DNA of 64,000 bases from Morchella semilibera (taxonomy: Eukaryota > Ascomycota > Pezizomycetes > Pezizales > Morchellaceae). The stretch spans positions 124,001 to 188,000 of the forward strand of contig WBVU01000005.1 of assembly GCA_009192285.1 (NCBI GenBank). The letters are read 5' to 3'. The position numbers and the translations under genes were made by a program. The notes beneath the pieces were generated by a model that ran no database searches, was not told where the DNA came from, and was given only the letters and a program-made list of their open reading frames with translations. Shown here piece by piece: positions 10,230 to 21,890 of the stretch (the first letter of the stretch is position 1; every line of letters begins with the position of its first letter).

Positions 10230-11972
10230 TACTCAGACTAAACTAACGGGCGAGTAATGTGTATAGTGCACGGTATTTCCCCATTCCTATCACTGTACTA
10301 GGTAGTTAGTATATACCTTAGCGAGATGTGTGGGCAACCTTGGGTAGGAATGTGGTGGTGGTGATGCGGAGGAGTGTTGTGGAGGGTCGCGCCCCGGTTC
10401 ATGCCCGGTTGGAGAAGTGCCTGCTACTTAAGTAGATGGGGGCGGAGGGTTGTCCTGCATCTGCTTGGTACGGAGCCGAGACCATGTCAGCATTGGGGAA
10501 CTGGAGAGGTCGATCATTAATCCGTACTTCCAGGTTCCGGGGGTGGCTTACTACGAAAAATACCCAGCCTCGACATACTCTCTGCCGCGCCGAGCGCCGC
10601 AGTGCTCTACCGATGCTAAGGGGGATTTCTCATGATCGGTAGGGTATTATGAGAATGATTAGTGGGAGAGGTCGCGGCTAGTTATGAGTAAGTTATTTGT
10701 TATTTTTTCTATTTATTCGTTTCTTGAGTGGAGGGGTGGGATGGATTAGCTCGGTCCGGCGGGCTAAGGGGGTGGTGCGTGGTGGGGTCGGCGCATGGGT
10801 TGAATACTTTGCGGGTGGATCCACCAGGCGAGTGTGGATGTGGCCAGGTGCAACTGGCAGGGACGTGTCCTGGTTATGACACGGGCCACCTGCCTCCCCA
10901 GGAAACGTACCTGGTGAAAAGTACACTGAGATGGGGATTCTCGTGAAATCCAACGATCGATCAGCATGCTCTCGCGTCACCATATATCACTCGGCGAGTG
11001 GGTGCCCTTTGGTTGACTTGTCTCTCTACTTTTGAGGTCACAGAAGGAGAAGTTTCATCTATAAGTGAGCAGTTGATAAAGGAGAGCCTTGACCTGCCAG
11101 AACGTCATCACACGATATCACTCGTGATGCCAAGGCGTGGGTTAGGGTTTGTACAGCCGCTCTTTTTTTTTGTTGATTTTTTTAGTTCATAATACGGCCA
11201 CTCTTGGAGTACATTAGCGTTGAATGCGCGGATGCGAGCTGTGAGGGCGGATGAGGCGCAGCGTCTAGACTCCGTCGTTCAATACCTACCCTGGTCAGCC
11301 ATATGTTCCGGTATAGTTTTATCATAACCTTGAGCGGTGCTCCGACCTGCTATCACCATTCCCACGGAGAACGCAGGAATCACGGTGGTCCCCGGAGGAT
11401 ATTCCGTGGCAGAGAAAATAGGGAAGATCGGTACATTTTCTCCAGAGGGACAGGTTCGGGTCCCTCCACATCAACCCCGAGGAGCATATTTAACTAACTA
11501 GAGCTATGTATCAGCTTCGACGTCCCTTGCGCTGAGAGCGCTGCTTTCGGGGCCTAGAAAGGAGGGCCCGAACTGGGCCTCTCTATGGGGTTAGGGGGTA
11601 TATATTTTTGGCACGTGGGGACGAGGCCTCACCGGCGAAGCGATGTGTGGAGGTAATTCGTAGGAGTATAGGGGCCTGAGGTAGAATGGGATGCCGCACT
11701 TATTGGGCCCTACGGAGGGATGAGGCCAAGGGCGGTGTGGTGTATGTAAGTCAATCGTGTACTTGACTGCATGATGATTGAACCTCCTTGGCCTAACGCA
11801 CACCCTGCATCACACGGCGCTCCATCACCGACCAATCATAGACGCCCGTGGTGTACTCAGATCGGTGCAACTATGAACTAGTACTAGCAATGGCCAGCTC
11901 GCGATTGCAAGCTGAGCCAGTATAAGTAGGGAACAGCGACAGAGTCTAGGGAATAGCGCTATAGCTACAGTA
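10230..11972. other. Intergenic, no gene recognised
   Basis: Only short frames without recognisable motifs are seen. Near 11870-11950 lies a decayed relative of the CTCGCGGTCGCGAG module found at 8.1 and 54.1 kb. Confidence 0.35.
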
Positions 11973-12113
11973 TCCCTTAAGCTGTCAATGCTGCCCCCCC
12001 ATAATAGAGGGTGAGAGTTCGTATGGGAGATCAAATATTTGATAAGAGAGATAATAAGATCTATTACCAACCTTTGCATTTTTCTGCGGGGGCAGCATTT
12101 GCTGACATAGGGA
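11973..12113. mobile_element. TCCCTTAG-family MITE, diverged copy
   Basis: The left end TCCCTTAAGCTGTCAATGCT follows a TA (11971-11972), and the right end GGGGGCAGCATTTGCTGACA is its approximate reverse complement. It belongs with the elements at 44896-45041 and 47041-47178 but the right terminus has drifted. Confidence 0.65.
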
Positions 12114-12153
12114 ACAGCAGTAAAGTATAGCGGGGATTAACCTGCCCAGATTT

Positions 12154-12545
12154 GGTGTGTCGTGCTTAGGAGGTGGCGCTAACCGCCTCTGTCTACTCGC
12201 CCGTCTTTGCCAAGGATTTTCACCTGACCACCCTCTCCATAGGTTCACCACGATATTCTCCAATAAAACCTCAGAGTGCGAGTCACGTGAAAATCCTTGG
12301 CAAAGACGGGCGAGTAGATATTAAGCTCTTGGCATTAATTCCTGCCAGACCAATCAAATCACGTTGATTCTGTCTCACACATGTCTCACTATTATACTTT
12401 CTATCACTAGCGCGCCAATATAGGAAGTGGCACTAACCACCTCTGCGTCCAAATACTAAGCTCTTGGCGATGCTTAGTCAACTACCCTCTCCTTAATCCC
12501 GCCACATGTCGCACTTTCATATTTTCTGGGACAGGGTACTGTAGT
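12154..12545. repeat. GTGTCGTGCTTAG repeat, copy 1
   Basis: This interspersed repeat shares an ordered set of motifs with 48230-48763: GTGTCGTGCTTAG, GTGGCGCTAACCGCCTCTG, AATCAAATCACG, CTGTCTCACACATGTCTCAC, and a TATTTTCTGGGACAGGGTA end. It has subrepeats of about 45 bp built on GTGGCGCTAACCACCTC. It is split by the MITE at 12196-12314. The site at about 12535-12541 (GGGTACTG) is the uninterrupted version of the place where the 48-kb copy carries another MITE. Confidence 0.75.
12196..12314. mobile_element. 119-bp MITE inserted in the 12.2-kb repeat
   Basis: The terminal inverted repeats are 28 bp and perfect, beginning CTCGCCCGTCTTTGCC. TA lies on both sides (12194-12195 and 12315-12316). 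Removing the element and one TA restores a sequence close to the matching, uninterrupted part of the paralogous repeat at 48 kb (CGCCTCTGTGTCTAAATG). This proves insertion with TA duplication. Confidence 0.85.
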
Positions 12546-14580
12546 ACTATATAGACTCTAGTACTAGCAGGGCCAGCTCGCGACCGCAGGTTGATCGATC
12601 TAATAGCAAAATGATACTCCCTTTTTCGGTTGGGGGAACAGCGATTCGAGGCTATAGGGAACATTGGCTCAGCACGTACTGCTTCCCCGATTCTCCATTT
12701 GACAGTGCCCCCACGGATCGCTGCCGGTGGCTGCTTGGGGTGACCCCCTCACGCAAGTACGATGAGCTGCCCATCCCCATAATACCCTACACTCCATCTC
12801 CTTAAACTTCACGTCGCCACCCCCACCCCAACTCATTTCTAGCTAGCTGCCCTCAACTCCCGCTACCGCCAGTTATAAATATCATACAATTCAGTTCGCC
12901 AAGTCCTGTTCCCCAGATATTGTGGTGGGGTGTACCGGTTGCCTTCCAGGGTTAGGGGTAGCGGCTCTCATTCAATCAACAGATTGACTCCTGTGACTGG
13001 GTCGGCTGCATAAAATCCTTGGCAACACTTCAAGTTGAGCCTCATTGTGAATCTACACTGCCCCTCATCACTCCGACCGCAAGCCGGGCATCACCATAAT
13101 ATATCGACGACTCCGCTTTCACGGTCGTCTCCTCTTCATACGACTCAAACACCAACAGGCCTTCTAGAACGCGAACGCTGCAGGCAGCCCAAGGAACATA
13201 CACCCCCCATACCCAAAACAGACCTCGAGCTCATCCACTAGCGCGCACCGGAGGACAAAGCTCCAATCTGCTCCCCATCTCCCTAGTTTTGAAACTGTTC
13301 ACCCCAAACACGAAATTGTACGGCTAGGCTTTCAATGCACGCCGTCACATGACACCTTCCTCACTACAAGCGCGCTGGATCGGCCATGGAGTCGTTTGCC
13401 CTCCGCCGTTTCGCGTCCGCAGGCAAGGGCCTCACCCCCCCCCCCTCTCTCCCCCTTGACTGCAAACACTTCAGAGTTATGGCGACTCTCTCCACCCTCA
13501 CTCATGGCGCGTCGGTATCCCTACCGCTAAAGCCCTCAAGCGTATGGAAACTGCGCGGTGGCATTCCGTTCTTTGATGGGTTACTAGCCGTTTCCGATCC
13601 ACTCCCCTGCTTATACTGCAAGCTGAAGCATCTTTTCCTCCCCTCTCGTTATATGTCCCATCTCTGCGCCCCGCTACGCGGCAGAGTCCAGCCAGAACTT
13701 TCCCTTCCTTACCTTCGATTTCGCCGTTCAGATACAATCATCGTAGCGACCTCCTAGAGGAAGGCCAAGCCCCCATCCCACAAAGGCGTCACAGGCTCCC
13801 CATTTCTTACCAGTTGTTCCGGTCTTTCCCGCGACCCAGAGGACACCATGGGCAACGTCCCCCCTTCGGCGACGTATTCATTTCCTTTTCCTTAGACCCC
13901 TCGGTCATCTCGCCTTGGACTGATTCATCGAGACCCGCGCACATAAGACTGCTTACCCGCCCATCCCTCATGGATGTACCCCCTCCTCACTTCGGTCTGA
14001 GGAAGAAGACGAGGACTTCGGGTGTGCCACTCTGCGCTGTCCTGCCCACTCTAGCGTCTGGGAATCCCACATTCCAGACGTCTACACTCTCGACGCACTC
14101 TGGCTCTCATCTCTTTCCCTCACTGGCCGAGTCGCCTACATCAAGGACCTGGTCCCCCGGATCGGGGCCAACCCCCTCTATACGATCTTTTCCCAAAGCC
14201 TTTTCCTTCCCCCATATAAACAGTTTCTCCCCTTCAAGATATCTCTCCACGTACTCCCGGATGGCCTTTCTTTTCGCTTTGAACGTTGCACGCTTGCCTC
14301 GCTGTCAGGGGCTGCCACAAAATTAGACCAGACAAGTATTTTGCCCCCGCTTTCTGTTTTCGGGTAGAAACTCATATATGTTGGGGAAGATGCTTGGCTG
14401 GTGAGTGATGAGGCTCGAGGGATTGAGCGCGCCAGGTTGGCTAGTGGTGGGAGACAGTATTTTTTTTTTTTCGGTTTGCTTTATGGTGGTTGCGTAGGTA
14501 CTCTGCCCTGGTGAGAGAGAAGGGGTATGATTGCGTCATGACCTTCCGGTTGCGTGCGTGGGATGAAGAAATGAATATGT
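12546..14580. other. GC-rich intergenic region, possible decayed coding sequence
   Basis: Between about 13380 and 14340 long frames run on both strands. The plus-strand frame 13814-14326 has no recognisable motif. The minus strand has fewer stops than expected and one piece with closely spaced cysteines (CPWCPLGRGKDRNNW) that ends at a plausible donor site. This could be a decayed gene, but no family was recognised and no model is offered. Confidence 0.3.
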
Positions 14581-14964
14581 ATGTCTAGAATCTGATAAGC
14601 CAAATACACACTTACCAGACTTTGATCACCTACAACAACACCCGTGTCCAAGCCCCCGGCCATAGCAACCAACCCAATCTTTGATTCTATTAACAACCCC
14701 AAACATATATTGGGGACACCTTAGAGATAGGTAGAATAGCTCTTCCCCATACATTAGTTACTCTGCTATTTCTATATGAATCCAGTGGACCGTTTGTCGA
14801 CTAGAATTAATTTTATACAATCACCGAAATTGGGTAAGCATGCATCCAAAATAGAGGTTTTCTAAAATTTCTTTTATCTAGGTATTTGTAATCTTGAGTA
14901 TTATTTTCACTTAGATACTTTGACCCTACAAAATCGCTTGCCCCTAATTTGGTATGTCGGAGAC

Positions 14965-15160
14965 CTAAATGATGCCCGCCGGGGGCTAAAAAAACCTTAT
15001 TTTTGTATGTAAACAGCCCTCCGACAGCCCTCCGACAGCCCTCCGACAGCCCTCCGACAGTCGGAGAGCCCCCAATGCTCCCGCAAAAAGATCTCACCAA
15101 AGGTCGGAACGATAATGCTCCAGCCCCTCCGGTAGGAGGGGCTGGGTACGAGCCTAGTAT
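14965..15160. repeat. Dispersed repeat, copy 1 (partner at 20.5 kb)
   Basis: The stretch from GCCGGGGGCTA to GGGCTGGGTACGAGCCTAG matches 20465-20660, most closely over GGAACGATAATGCTCCAGCC. It contains an 11-bp tandem unit (CAGCCCTCCGA, about four copies, 15014-15060). Both copies are open on the minus strand with related translations (GAGALSF core), so a decayed coding segment is possible. Confidence 0.6.
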
Positions 15161-16240
15161 ACGCCCTATTGTGCCCCTTCCACGAAAGTTTTTCGGTAGG
15201 GACCTTACATAAACGCACAGCGCATGAACGTCATTATTAACACCGCTCCTTGTCAATTCTGGCCTACATCGCCAAGGCGCTTTGGTAAGCGGCTTGTTAA
15301 AAATAATTCCGCGGTGGAGCGCTGATCAGGCAGCCAACTTTTGTAAGGTGCGCGGTTATAAGTTAGCGCGCCTTGGTGCCTTGGGAATCACGTGGTGTTC
15401 TTGGCGGGGAGCATAGGCGGGCTCTGTTTCCTTTTGTTCTTATCAATCACCATCTTTGGTTCTAGAGCACATTGAGGTCTAGGAGCTAGTGGAGAAACCA
15501 CTATCCATCTATCCCAATACAAAACCTCCATTCACGCACATCAGTCTACAACCTTTGACCCCACATTTGACCCCCACTCCCTAACCTTTGTAAAATCACC
15601 AAACTAAGGTATTTTTCGAAACAGGTAGCTGCATAACAGGAGCCAGAAGCAAATGGGTCTCCCTCTGAAATGTCAAGGATTCAGCAACGAAGATGATGCT
15701 AGAACAAATTCTGATCCTTCGAGGCTAAATATTTCCTCCCTCACCTAACAGAGGGTACTCTAAACTAAGGAACGCTAATCACTAGCAAAGCATTTTTTTT
15801 TTTCATTCTTTTTCAATTTTTTGGTACCGAAGATCTTGTTTTAAATGGCCAAGAAGCGCCCAAAGGGGCTACCTATTGATGGCTCAAACTCCCCGAAGTT
15901 GCAGGTATATGACAAGTATATATATAGTCTATCGACCATGTCGTAACCGGAAGTACTTCGGCTAATTACTTCATATGATGCTTTAGTGACCCGCCTGCGC
16001 TGCGAGGGTGCGAACCGAGAGTGCCAGGTAGCGCATCCAGCGCATAGGACACATATTCTGGGCTATGAAACCCGTAACCCGGGGCCTGCGATTCGAGGAG
16101 AGTACATAAGGAGGGTGGATGCCAACGACGGAAACCCGTCTATCCCCCCCTCCTCTCCATCTCGACTTATATTTACCCGCTGTGCCAGCTTCACGACACG
16201 CATTCCAGGAGCCCCTCACTGCAATACGTTGAGGTGAGCT
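15161..16240. other. Intergenic, no gene recognised
   Basis: Low-complexity T and A runs are present near 15790. No frame with recognisable motifs was found. Confidence 0.35.
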
Positions 16241-16836
16241 ATGTCCAACCCACCACCGCCAGAGTCGAACAGTCCCGGCTCTGAAACCCCGAATGTTGAC
16301 TCTGAGACCCCGGTCGTTGCCACGGGAACCCCGGCCGTAGCCACCGAAACCCAGGACGCTGTATCGGAGGGGGCGGCCGGCGCTTACCCTCCTCTTCCAA
16401 AACCCCCATACGGGGGGAAACAGGTCACGCGGGTGTATGAACTGCTTGGGCTCAAAATAATAGCCCATAGGGCACCAATTTACGATCGTAAGTTCTCAAT
16501 ACCCTTCATCTCCCACATGGCAACCGTGCGGGGGCGTGATGACCGATGTCGTGCTAACTCTAAACCTCGACAGGTATAAATGCGGTTTGGAAGAGAAGGC
16601 CTGAATAGGCCACTACGGAGCTCAGGTGGACTGAGATCCCGCCTGAAGACCGAACGAAAGCGGAGGAAGAACTACAGGAAGAACTCGAGAGGCAATATCC
16701 TCTCCCTGGCACAACTGCAGAGCGGATACGGCGATGCCGGGGATGGTTGGCTGGGAATCTTTTGAGTGAGAAGCATAGGGCAAGGGGCAAAACGACGGGG
16801 GCCGCCCGCTCGAGAGGTGCACAAAACACTCACTGA
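16241..16836 (+). pseudogene. Decayed copy of a proline-rich two-exon gene family
   Basis: Exon 1 (16241-16487) and exon 2 (16574-16836) join in phase 1 across an intron with GTAAGT donor, GTGCTAACT branch and CAG acceptor. The product would have a Pro/Thr/Ala-rich N-terminus, then YELLGL, then a charged C-terminus with IPPEDRTKAEEELQEELE and RIRRCRGWLAGNLL. The gene at 50595-49887 has the same order, the same intron phase and the matching blocks LPEEERGAAEQQLQSKLE and CREWLPGVLLARRHR. Here a TAG (16606-16608) stands where the partner has a tryptophan, so the copy is probably dead. No known domain was recognised and the function is unknown. Confidence 0.6.
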
Positions 16837-16859
16837 TATATCTTCGCTGGATTCCATTC

Positions 16860-19800
16860 TATAGCTATAGTCTAGTTTGTTGTCCGAGTACTCGTGGTGT
16901 TGGAACTGAAATGCCGCCACACAATGGCGATCTGGTATGATGTGGACTGTGTGGAAATATTAGTAAAATGTCAAGTGAGCGGTAATTTAATTTTGGTAGA
17001 GAAATTCTGAGTAGTGATAATCAAAGGGCGAGGTGTGTCGTACGTTAGTACTAGTGATTGTAAAGAGGTATAATGCGAGTCCGTGATTTATATGGGGTAT
17101 ATACGCTCAGAGAATCCCACCGTATAAGGATCTAAGAAAATACAAGGTCTTGAAGACAAAATATCGCACAGGATCTTTGGGCGAACCTGTGTGAGTATCC
17201 CCGGGGGTGCAGTGGTTAATTCAACCACTGTCCGCCGATCCTTGGCAACCGTTCCCGGATAGCACCCGCGGCTCCGGTTACTTGCCACAGCTCTGGAAAC
17301 GCCAAGCTGTCTGTTCCGGCGTAATAGGCTTCATAGACCATCACTCCATAATTTGGCATCGTTCCGAAGGGCTGGAATGGAAGAATTAAGCAACTCCGGA
17401 AAAAATCGATACCGGCTCCAGAGAGTCGGTTACTACTCTCCGTCCCTTCTGGACTGAGATTTCTAACTTTCCGGTGCCGGGACAAGCTAGCTTTCTACTC
17501 GTTTAACACCTTCTATACCAGGGTACATTGACTAACGGATAAAGAAACCAGGCCACCGGAAAATGGAGCTAGAATAGACCGATTCCCGCACAGAAATCTA
17601 GGCGTGCATGCAGGACTGGTAAGCAATTTACTAGATATTTGGCTCCAGCGAACCAACTATCACAGGATCCCGTATAACCTGACTTGTAATAATCCTGATA
17701 TTCTGAAAGTTCGCGCTGGCGGGAATCGGTGGGTGAAAAAAGGTTGGAAGGATCAATAGGGGGGAATAAGCGCCTTTTGTCTTCCTCGTCTCTCAGCCGA
17801 GCACGCAAATGTCCTTGGGGAGTCATAGGCTTATTTTTCAATCCGTTTTTTTGGCCCCCTTGCTAGTCGTTGCAGGTTGAGAAGCACTAGAGCCGGCTTG
17901 AAGTGGCGACTAGAGGCATTTTCCACTTCCGTAAATGCGAAGGTAAGGAATCAAGAGATAGAGACCTTGCCGGGGGGAAGGTTTCGGGGAAGACCTTTTG
18001 GATCTGGCTTTTCTTTTGTAGAATGAGAACGTCGCAGCAATTATTGACACTTTTTCAATATTGCTGTAATAGTGCTCGAACATGGGGAGTTGAAGTCGAA
18101 GGGGCAGGGAAGATGGATTGGGCATAAAGAAACAGTGGCGAGCCATGCGCACGCATGAAGAAACCTGTGGCCCGCGCCCATTCCTGGTCCAGTAGAGGAA
18201 GATAATAGACTGAGTCCGATATATATATATGTAGTTAGAATCTTGGATAGCGGCGTACCTCTCTGTCTCTTAGCATTATTAATTCAATCATGCTTGCCCG
18301 TACCAAGGGGAATTACCGGAGGTAAGTACATAGTCGGTTATAGTTTTTTTCCCGTGCAGGAGTCCGCACTGCAATAATAATAGCCCCTTGCCCGGGTTTC
18401 GGTAAATATTGTAGGGTTGCAAAGGTCCTCGTGATTTTGTACAAGGATGGATTAGGAAACTACTATAGGTTGACGGACACAAGAGATATACAGAAGAAAT
18501 TATTATGGTTAGAGAGCTAAAGGTAATTATCAGTAGATTCAGCAACAACCTAGCACGGACCACTAGGCCAAGAAGTATCTATTTTGGCACTCAATGTGCT
18601 TGCTTAGTGGGCAAATAACCACATAGAAGGTGTCGATTTTTGTAGAAACAACACAAAACTCAAACACACTGAATTTTTCAAACCAAGTCTAATGAGTAGA
18701 CCAGATGCTAAATATCATACCTTGATATTTTGAAGGTACAACATACACCATGGGTGTTGGCAAAAAAAGATTTACATGTTAGAGAGCCCCGTTTTTGAAC
18801 CCCAAGTTTTATATGGGGGAAACTGATTGCCACTTGCACAAAAAATAATATCCGCTGCTGAATCCGCCTATTGCTAGCCTTTCGGATTAGACTTTTGAGA
18901 ACTTTTGTCATCCTACGATTAATAAAGATTGGGATATCTTACATACCTCTAGTTAATTCTTTATTTCTCCGGTTGAGGAATAGCTTGTGTCCGTGTTGGG
19001 TTAATTTGGGCGCCGGATCGGGGGCGGGGCGGGTGGATCTTAGTTGTTTTAGATGTCTCTGATAGCCCGATAAATGTGTATTTTATGCCTTTTCCCATGC
19101 AATTGAGGTCGGTGAATGAACCAAATAGTGCATTTACATGCAACGTCTGATTTAACTATGTCAACAGATGATTTTACCTACACTTTTGCCAATGACTTGA
19201 CCTGCAAAGGCGCCTGCAAAGTCGTAAAAAAGTGACATCTTTTCCAAGAAATATGTCTAGAGTTAATCAATTTGTATCAAAATAATTGATAGACAGTCTC
19301 TAAATGTCAAATATCACAGGTTCAGTTCCTCACGCAGCAGATTCTTAAAAATCTTTTTACTTTTCAGGGCTAGGGTTTCTTTATTGATGGGAAATGTGTA
19401 TGTAAAGTCGTCCAATTTCCCCAATTACACATTTACTGATTCATTTGCACATACAAAATAAATTTCCTCACCCACCGGAAGTCTTACATATTTACATGAT
19501 TCATTTAACGGGATATTAGAATGTCGTGGTGGGAGCAGACTTTGGAATTATACTTTATTCAAAGCTATTAGCGAAGCTATCGTTTCTTCTGCGTGCAAGG
19601 TAGCAAGAGTAGGTGTGATACCTTAAATACATATAGACAAGGAAAAGTAAGGTTATGAAAGTACAAAAGGAAAGAGGTTGGCGGGAGCCGTTACTGCCGC
19701 TCGCCGGGCTTCCTGTGGCATATGCTGTTTGCCCTATTCGGGGCTTTGCTATGCCATGCCTCAAGTGCTGGTCAACCCTTAACCCCTGCCTCTCGTATGT

Positions 19801-20464
19801 ATAACTGAATCGAGTTTCAGGGTGATAATTATGATTGGTCCAAGTCCATTCCTCTCAGCTCTCATTTCCCGCTTCTCCACCCCCGAATGCTAACTCATGT
19901 CTCGTCTCAAGTGCTGGTACTCAATTCTCAATCCTCAGGTCTCGTTTCTCGCTTCTCAACCCTCACATACTAACACTCACCATGTGGCGCTTTTCTAATC
20001 CCGCTAATACTCAACCGCCATGTCTCGCTTCTCGCAGGCCCTCCATGACCTTCACCGGGTGATAATTGATGATGCTATGCACTCATAAGGGTGTTTATTG
20101 GGCATTATTGCAATGGGTGATGGTTGACTGGTTGGGGAGCGAATAGTGGGACATATTCGTCCCACTGGGGCAGAGTACTCTACCGAGATCTATTTGAAGC
20201 AGGAACGATCCCAGATCGAAGTCGTAGAATACCCGCGACAGTGGATGCCCACAATGATTTAATATTTCTGCCTTTTCCTGGTGTGTCGTGACTGGGCTGA
20301 AGCCGCTTCGCTACGTTGCGAGTCCTAGGCGAACGGCCGCAATATGCGGCTCAGGGTTGCGAAATGTAGTGTGCTGGCCAGTGGTTCTATAGATAGTTAG
20401 TAAGTAGCACACTCCCTTAACCGTAAGCCCAGGGAGGCTAAAAGAAAGAGAGGAAAGAAAAAAA
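16860..20464. other. Long intergenic region, no gene recognised
   Basis: No coding frame longer than about 120 residues has family features. Visible structure is limited to a short AT repeat near 18225 and a degenerate CT-rich direct repeat (TCTCGCTTCTC-like units) at about 19840-20060. Confidence 0.4.
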
Positions 20465-20660
20465 AAAGCCAGGAGACCTCCGCCGGGAGCTAGAAAAGGG
20501 GAAACAAAATGTATCTTGTATTTAAACTCGGCGCTCTGAGAGCCTCCCGACAGTCCTCCGACCCCAACAGCAGCCGCGAAGGGATCGGGTCCCGCCAAGG
20601 GTTGGAACGATAATGCTCCAGCCCTCCGGGGGGAGGGGCTGGGTACGAGCCTAGGGGGGA
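20465..20660. repeat. Dispersed repeat, copy 2 (partner at 15.0 kb)
   Basis: This is the partner of 14965-15160, ending in the same GGGCTGGGTACGAGCCTAG. The 11-bp tandem seen in copy 1 is reduced to diverged units here. A G tract of about 16 nt and a short TTG repeat follow at 20720-20750. Confidence 0.55.
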
Positions 20661-20889
20661 AGAGTATGGAAGAGAATGTCAAGGTGGGCCCGGAGACGGA
20701 GGGAAGAGTGTAATATTGTGGGGGGGGGGGGGGGGTTGTTGTTGTTGGTACAAGTGCCCGGGGGGCTATATGTAGTTAGTAGACTAGTGGCGGCGCTACT
20801 TACATGTATGCCACCCGCTACCTTCCATACTCGGTAGGACATGTGCCTTTTGTAATATATAAACTCCACTGCCAAATTTTGCCCATATA

Positions 20890-21103
20890 TGGTGCCGCGC
20901 TCCTAAAAGGTGACACAAATTGCATCGTGATACAATTTACCTATTTTTGTATATAAAAGGTGCCAAGTATACCCATTTATAATAACCCTACACGGCAAAC
21001 ATAAAGCCAAGATTTAGTTTTCGGACGTAAAGTGGCTGGGATCTAAGGCGTTTATTGGTCCAGCCGAGATACCGGCATGTCACTTTCAAGACGCGCCGCA
21101 TCA
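20890..21103. mobile_element. TGGTGCGGCGCG-family MITE, shortened copy
   Basis: The left end TGGTGCCGCGCTCCTAAAAGG follows TATA; the right end ACGCGCCGCATCA is its diverged inverse. The interior (AAAGCCAAGATTTAGTTTTC, AGTGGCTGG) matches the 49.3-kb copy. It is shorter than the 385-bp member at 45165. Confidence 0.65.
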
Positions 21104-21253
21104 CAGCAACCATTCCTGCAAGGTTGGCGCCCTGAGGAATCCCCGCCGAAAAAAAAGAAGATCGTAACCAATCAATTTAGATCGCTTAGCGACAGTGCTA
21201 TGAGAACGGGTGCCGCGTGAGGTACAGCCTATTATAGAATTATTTTATAAATG

Positions 21254-21475
21254 TGGTAAGAGTCGATTCTATTGGCTGGGCCAGCCACCTAAACACTGTT
21301 TTTAGACCCCCTGTTTCTGCAATATTTCTGCCAGAGGCTGCACAGCCTCTGGTAGACAGCTGCAGGGGCGAGAGTGGTGACCGCTTAAATTCTACAGCGG
21401 GAGAAAAATTATTGTAGAAACAGGGGCCTGAAAACAGGGTTTAGGTAGCTGCCCCAGCCAATAGGACCCGTACCA
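21254..21475. mobile_element. Inverted-repeat element with arms of about 60 bp
   Basis: The left arm (TATTGGCTGGGCCAGCCACC, then CCCCCTGTTTCTGCAATA) is the inverse of the right arm (GTAGAAACAGGGGCCTGAA, then CCAGCCAATAGGACCCGTACC). The interior has no ORF. A single matching arm lies at 3480-3550. The exact termini and target duplication are unclear. Confidence 0.65.
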
Positions 21476-21890
21476 TACTTCTATAATAATTTTCCCCATC
21501 GCTGTAAGATGTGAGCACCTACGTACATGTAGAGTATCTCTGGGGTTCGGTTATTGGGGAGGGGGGGCCGTCAGGGAGCACCGACACACCCACCGGCAAA
21601 CTTTACCGCGACGCCCTACATAGGCTGAGACCTGCGGCGCTCCAAGGATGTGGGGGTGTTCAGGCGCGCATTGCTCTTGCGCCCATGCTCTAATAATGTG
21701 AATAGGGTTGCCTCTCGGCTGATTCTAGAGCAATATACGACGCGCTGGGATGATCGGCCCTTCCGACTAACCAATCCAGGCTGTACATGTACAAGTGTGC
21801 GAGGTATGAATAAAAGCCAGAAGGTATGTAGGTATTGCTGTAAAACCAAACTGATCGCCCATTCAACGGCGTACACCAACAACTATCAAC

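Noticed and set aside
13814-14326. 170-codon plus-strand frame as a gene
   Set aside because: Composition-driven frame in GC-rich DNA with no motif, and the opposite strand is about equally open.
15014-15060. CRISPR-like spacing of CAGCCCTCCGA units
   Set aside because: Head-to-tail 11-bp tandem without spacers in a eukaryotic context.
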